64,000 nucleotides of DNA from RPQJ01 sp963754125 (GTDB lineage: Bacteria > Pseudomonadota > Gammaproteobacteria > Steroidobacterales > Steroidobacteraceae): positions 62,001 through 126,000 of the forward strand of contig CAVWEX010000014.1 in the NCBI GenBank assembly GCA_963754125.1. The letters run 5' to 3'. A program made the position numbers and the translations under genes. Below the pieces are notes generated by a model. The model did not search any database and was not told where the DNA came from. It saw only the letters and a list, made by a program, of their open reading frames with translations. Each line of letters opens with the position of its first letter. Positions within the stretch are counted from its first letter, which is position 1. Below, in pieces: positions 62,847 through 64,000 of the stretch.

Positions 62847-63755
62847 ATGCTCATCGCAGCCCCAGACGCGACCGACCTGCCAAGTGCACCGACCGTGGTC
62901 GACCTGATCGGCCACGGCGCGCGGGCCTTCGAGCGCGCGGGACTGGCGTACGGGCACGGGACGGACAACGCGACCGACGAGGCCGCGGCGCTCGTCTTCC
63001 ATGCCCTCGACCTCGACCACGCCGAGGCCGAGTCCGCTTATGTGCTGCGGCCCGGCGCTTCGCAGGTCGGGCGCGTGCTCGCGCTGTTCGCGGAGCGCAT
63101 CGAGCGACGGGTTCCTGCCGCCTACCTCATGGGCCGCATGTGGTTCGCTGGCCTCGAGTTCGAGGTCGACGAGCGGGTGATCGTGCCGCGATCGCCGTTC
63201 GCCGAGCTGATCCACACGGGTTTCGAGCCGTGGATCGATCCTGGGCGCGTCGCGCGCATCCTCGACATCGGCACGGGCTCGGGATGCATCGCCATCGCCT
63301 GCGCTCTGGCTTTTCCGCAGGCCACGGTGGACGCGGTGGACGTTTCGGCCGATGCCCTCGAGGTGGCCCGACGCAACGTCGCGAAGCACGCGGTCGGCGA
63401 CCGTGTCCGGCTGCTGCAGGGCGAGGTGTTCGAGCCGGTGGACGACGCGCGCTACGACCTGATCGTGGCCAATCCGCCCTACGTCAGCAACGAGGAGATG
63501 TCGGCGCTGCCGCGCGAGTATCGGCACGAGCCCGACCTTGCACTGCGCGCCGGGGCGGACGGTCTCGACGTCGTGCGGCGGATCCTGGCGGACGCGCCCC
63601 GGCACCTCACTCCCGACGGAGCGCTGTTCGTCGAGGTGGGCGACAGCGAACCGCGCGTCGCGGAGGCCTTCCCCCGGCTGCCGTTCGTCTGGATCGAGTT
63701 CGAGCACGGCGGGGGCGGCGTGTTCCTGCTGCGGCGGGCGGATTTCAGCGACTGA
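62847..63755 (+). CDS. prmB: 50S ribosomal protein L3 glutamine methyltransferase
   Basis: SAM-dependent N5-methylation of a Gln in L3. 302 residues from ATG 62847. The N-terminal FERAGLAYGHGTDNATDEAA separates PrmB from PrmC. SAM motif LDIGTGSGCIAIACA and catalytic NPPYVSNEEM follow. aroC starts 32 bp later, an order conserved in gammaproteobacteria. A TACAAT at 62739-62744 inside sco may be its -10. Confidence 0.94.
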   Translation: MLIAAPDATDLPSAPTVVDLIGHGARAFERAGLAYGHGTDNATDEAAALVFHALDLDHAEAESAYVLRPGASQVGRVLALFAERIERRVPAAYLMGRMWFAGLEFEVDERVIVPRSPFAELIHTGFEPWIDPGRVARILDIGTGSGCIAIACALAFPQATVDAVDVSADALEVARRNVAKHAVGDRVRLLQGEVFEPVDDARYDLIVANPPYVSNEEMSALPREYRHEPDLALRAGADGLDVVRRILADAPRHLTPDGALFVEVGDSEPRVAEAFPRLPFVWIEFEHGGGGVFLLRRADFSD

Positions 63756-63787
63756 CGGCGGCCGCGCGCGCGGCTGCAGGAGTACGG

Positions 63788-64000
63788 ATGGCTGGCAACA
63801 CTTTCGGACAATTGTTCACCGTCACGAGCTTCGGCGAGAGCCACGGTCCGGCGCTCGGCTGCATCGTGGACGGGTGCCCTCCGGGCCTCGAACTCTCCGA
63901 GGAAGACATCCAGCGCGACGTCGAACGCCGGCGCTCAGGAACGTCGCGCTACACCAGCCAGCGGCGCGAGCCCGACGCGGTGCGCATCCTCTCGGGTGTG
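63788..64000 (+). CDS. aroC: chorismate synthase, N-terminal part, truncated by window edge
   Basis: 71 codons from ATG 63788, running off the right edge. AGNTFGQLFTVTSFGESHGPA with GCIVDGCPPG and ERRRSGTSRYTSQRREPD are chorismate synthase signatures, including the FMN/EPSP-binding His and the Arg-rich loop. Converts EPSP to chorismate. A ribosome binding site AGGAG (63779-63783) precedes the ATG. Confidence 0.96.
   Translation, partial: MAGNTFGQLFTVTSFGESHGPALGCIVDGCPPGLELSEEDIQRDVERRRSGTSRYTSQRREPDAVRILSGV

Overview
The window is a 64 kb piece of a GC-rich (about 70 percent) chromosome, almost entirely protein-coding and on both strands. The gene set and gene orders point to a gammaproteobacterium: rnfABCDGE followed by nth, purM-purN diverging from a DUF2066 / CDP-alcohol transferase / hda cluster, ribD-ribE-ribBX-ribH-nusB-thiL-pgpA, xseB-ispA-dxs, parE-parC, and the EF-P trio efp/epmA/epmB. 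The GC content, the homodimeric PDH E1 with a lipoyl-bearing E3, and the PilT pair suggest a Xanthomonadales / Nevskiales / Steroidobacter-like lineage. That placement is inference. I saw no tRNA, rRNA, CRISPR array, prophage or IS element.

Layout. 1-656: start of an M17 aminopeptidase, running off the left edge. 758-6677: pyruvate dehydrogenase operon aceE-aceF-lpdA. 6691-7525: a sulfotransferase. 7530-20304 (minus): one long directon in the order HEAT-repeat Ser/Thr kinase, two PilT-family ATPases, metG, the complete Rnf complex, nth, DUF1841. 20512-22166: mrp/apbC and dcd. 22176-24624 (minus): purM, purN, DUF3108. 24715-26879: DUF2066, CDP-alcohol phosphatidyltransferase, hda. 26858-27873 (minus): wrbA and DUF2069. 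28001-30916: a small lipoprotein and acyP facing a lytic transglycosylase and proS. 31051-44539: a long plus-strand run of pssA, uracil-DNA glycosylase, rimI, prfC, an MFS transporter, glyA, nrdR, the riboflavin cluster, nusB, thiL, pgpA and a kinase fused to a cyclic-nucleotide-binding domain. 44585-48535 (minus): xseB-ispA-dxs-folE2. 48746-51288: rubrerythrin, an HdrD/GlpC-like Fe-S protein and DUF3501. 51613-55777: topoisomerase IV. 55781-62780: a FimX-like receptor, epmB (minus), efp (plus), then msrC, epmA, psd and a SCO protein (minus). 62847-64000: prmB and the start of aroC.

Themes. Most of the window is core metabolism and information processing. Three groups look less routine. (1) Rubrerythrin, Fe-S protein and DUF3501, preceded by a perfect palindrome, look like a peroxide-defence or electron-transfer cassette whose chemistry I cannot name. 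(2) A HEAT-repeat kinase coupled to two pilus-retraction ATPases, a kinase fused to a cyclic-nucleotide domain, and a FimX-like protein with a degenerate EAL domain suggest signalling to type IV pili. (3) Two palindromic intergenic elements of about 110-120 bp, at 51390-51507 and 59651-59762, look like repeat families or MITE-like units.

Data quality. Eight otherwise normal genes (lpdA, sulfotransferase, nth, purN, the FimX-like gene, epmA, psd, sco) have a broken reading frame. Seven of the eight are net +1, and in lpdA the cause is an exact 10-bp tandem duplication. Removing the extra base or repeat restores a conserved motif in nearly all of them. Several are essential or near-essential functions, so consensus errors are the leading explanation, but real mutations are not excluded. 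These genes are given as whole loci with the junction position.
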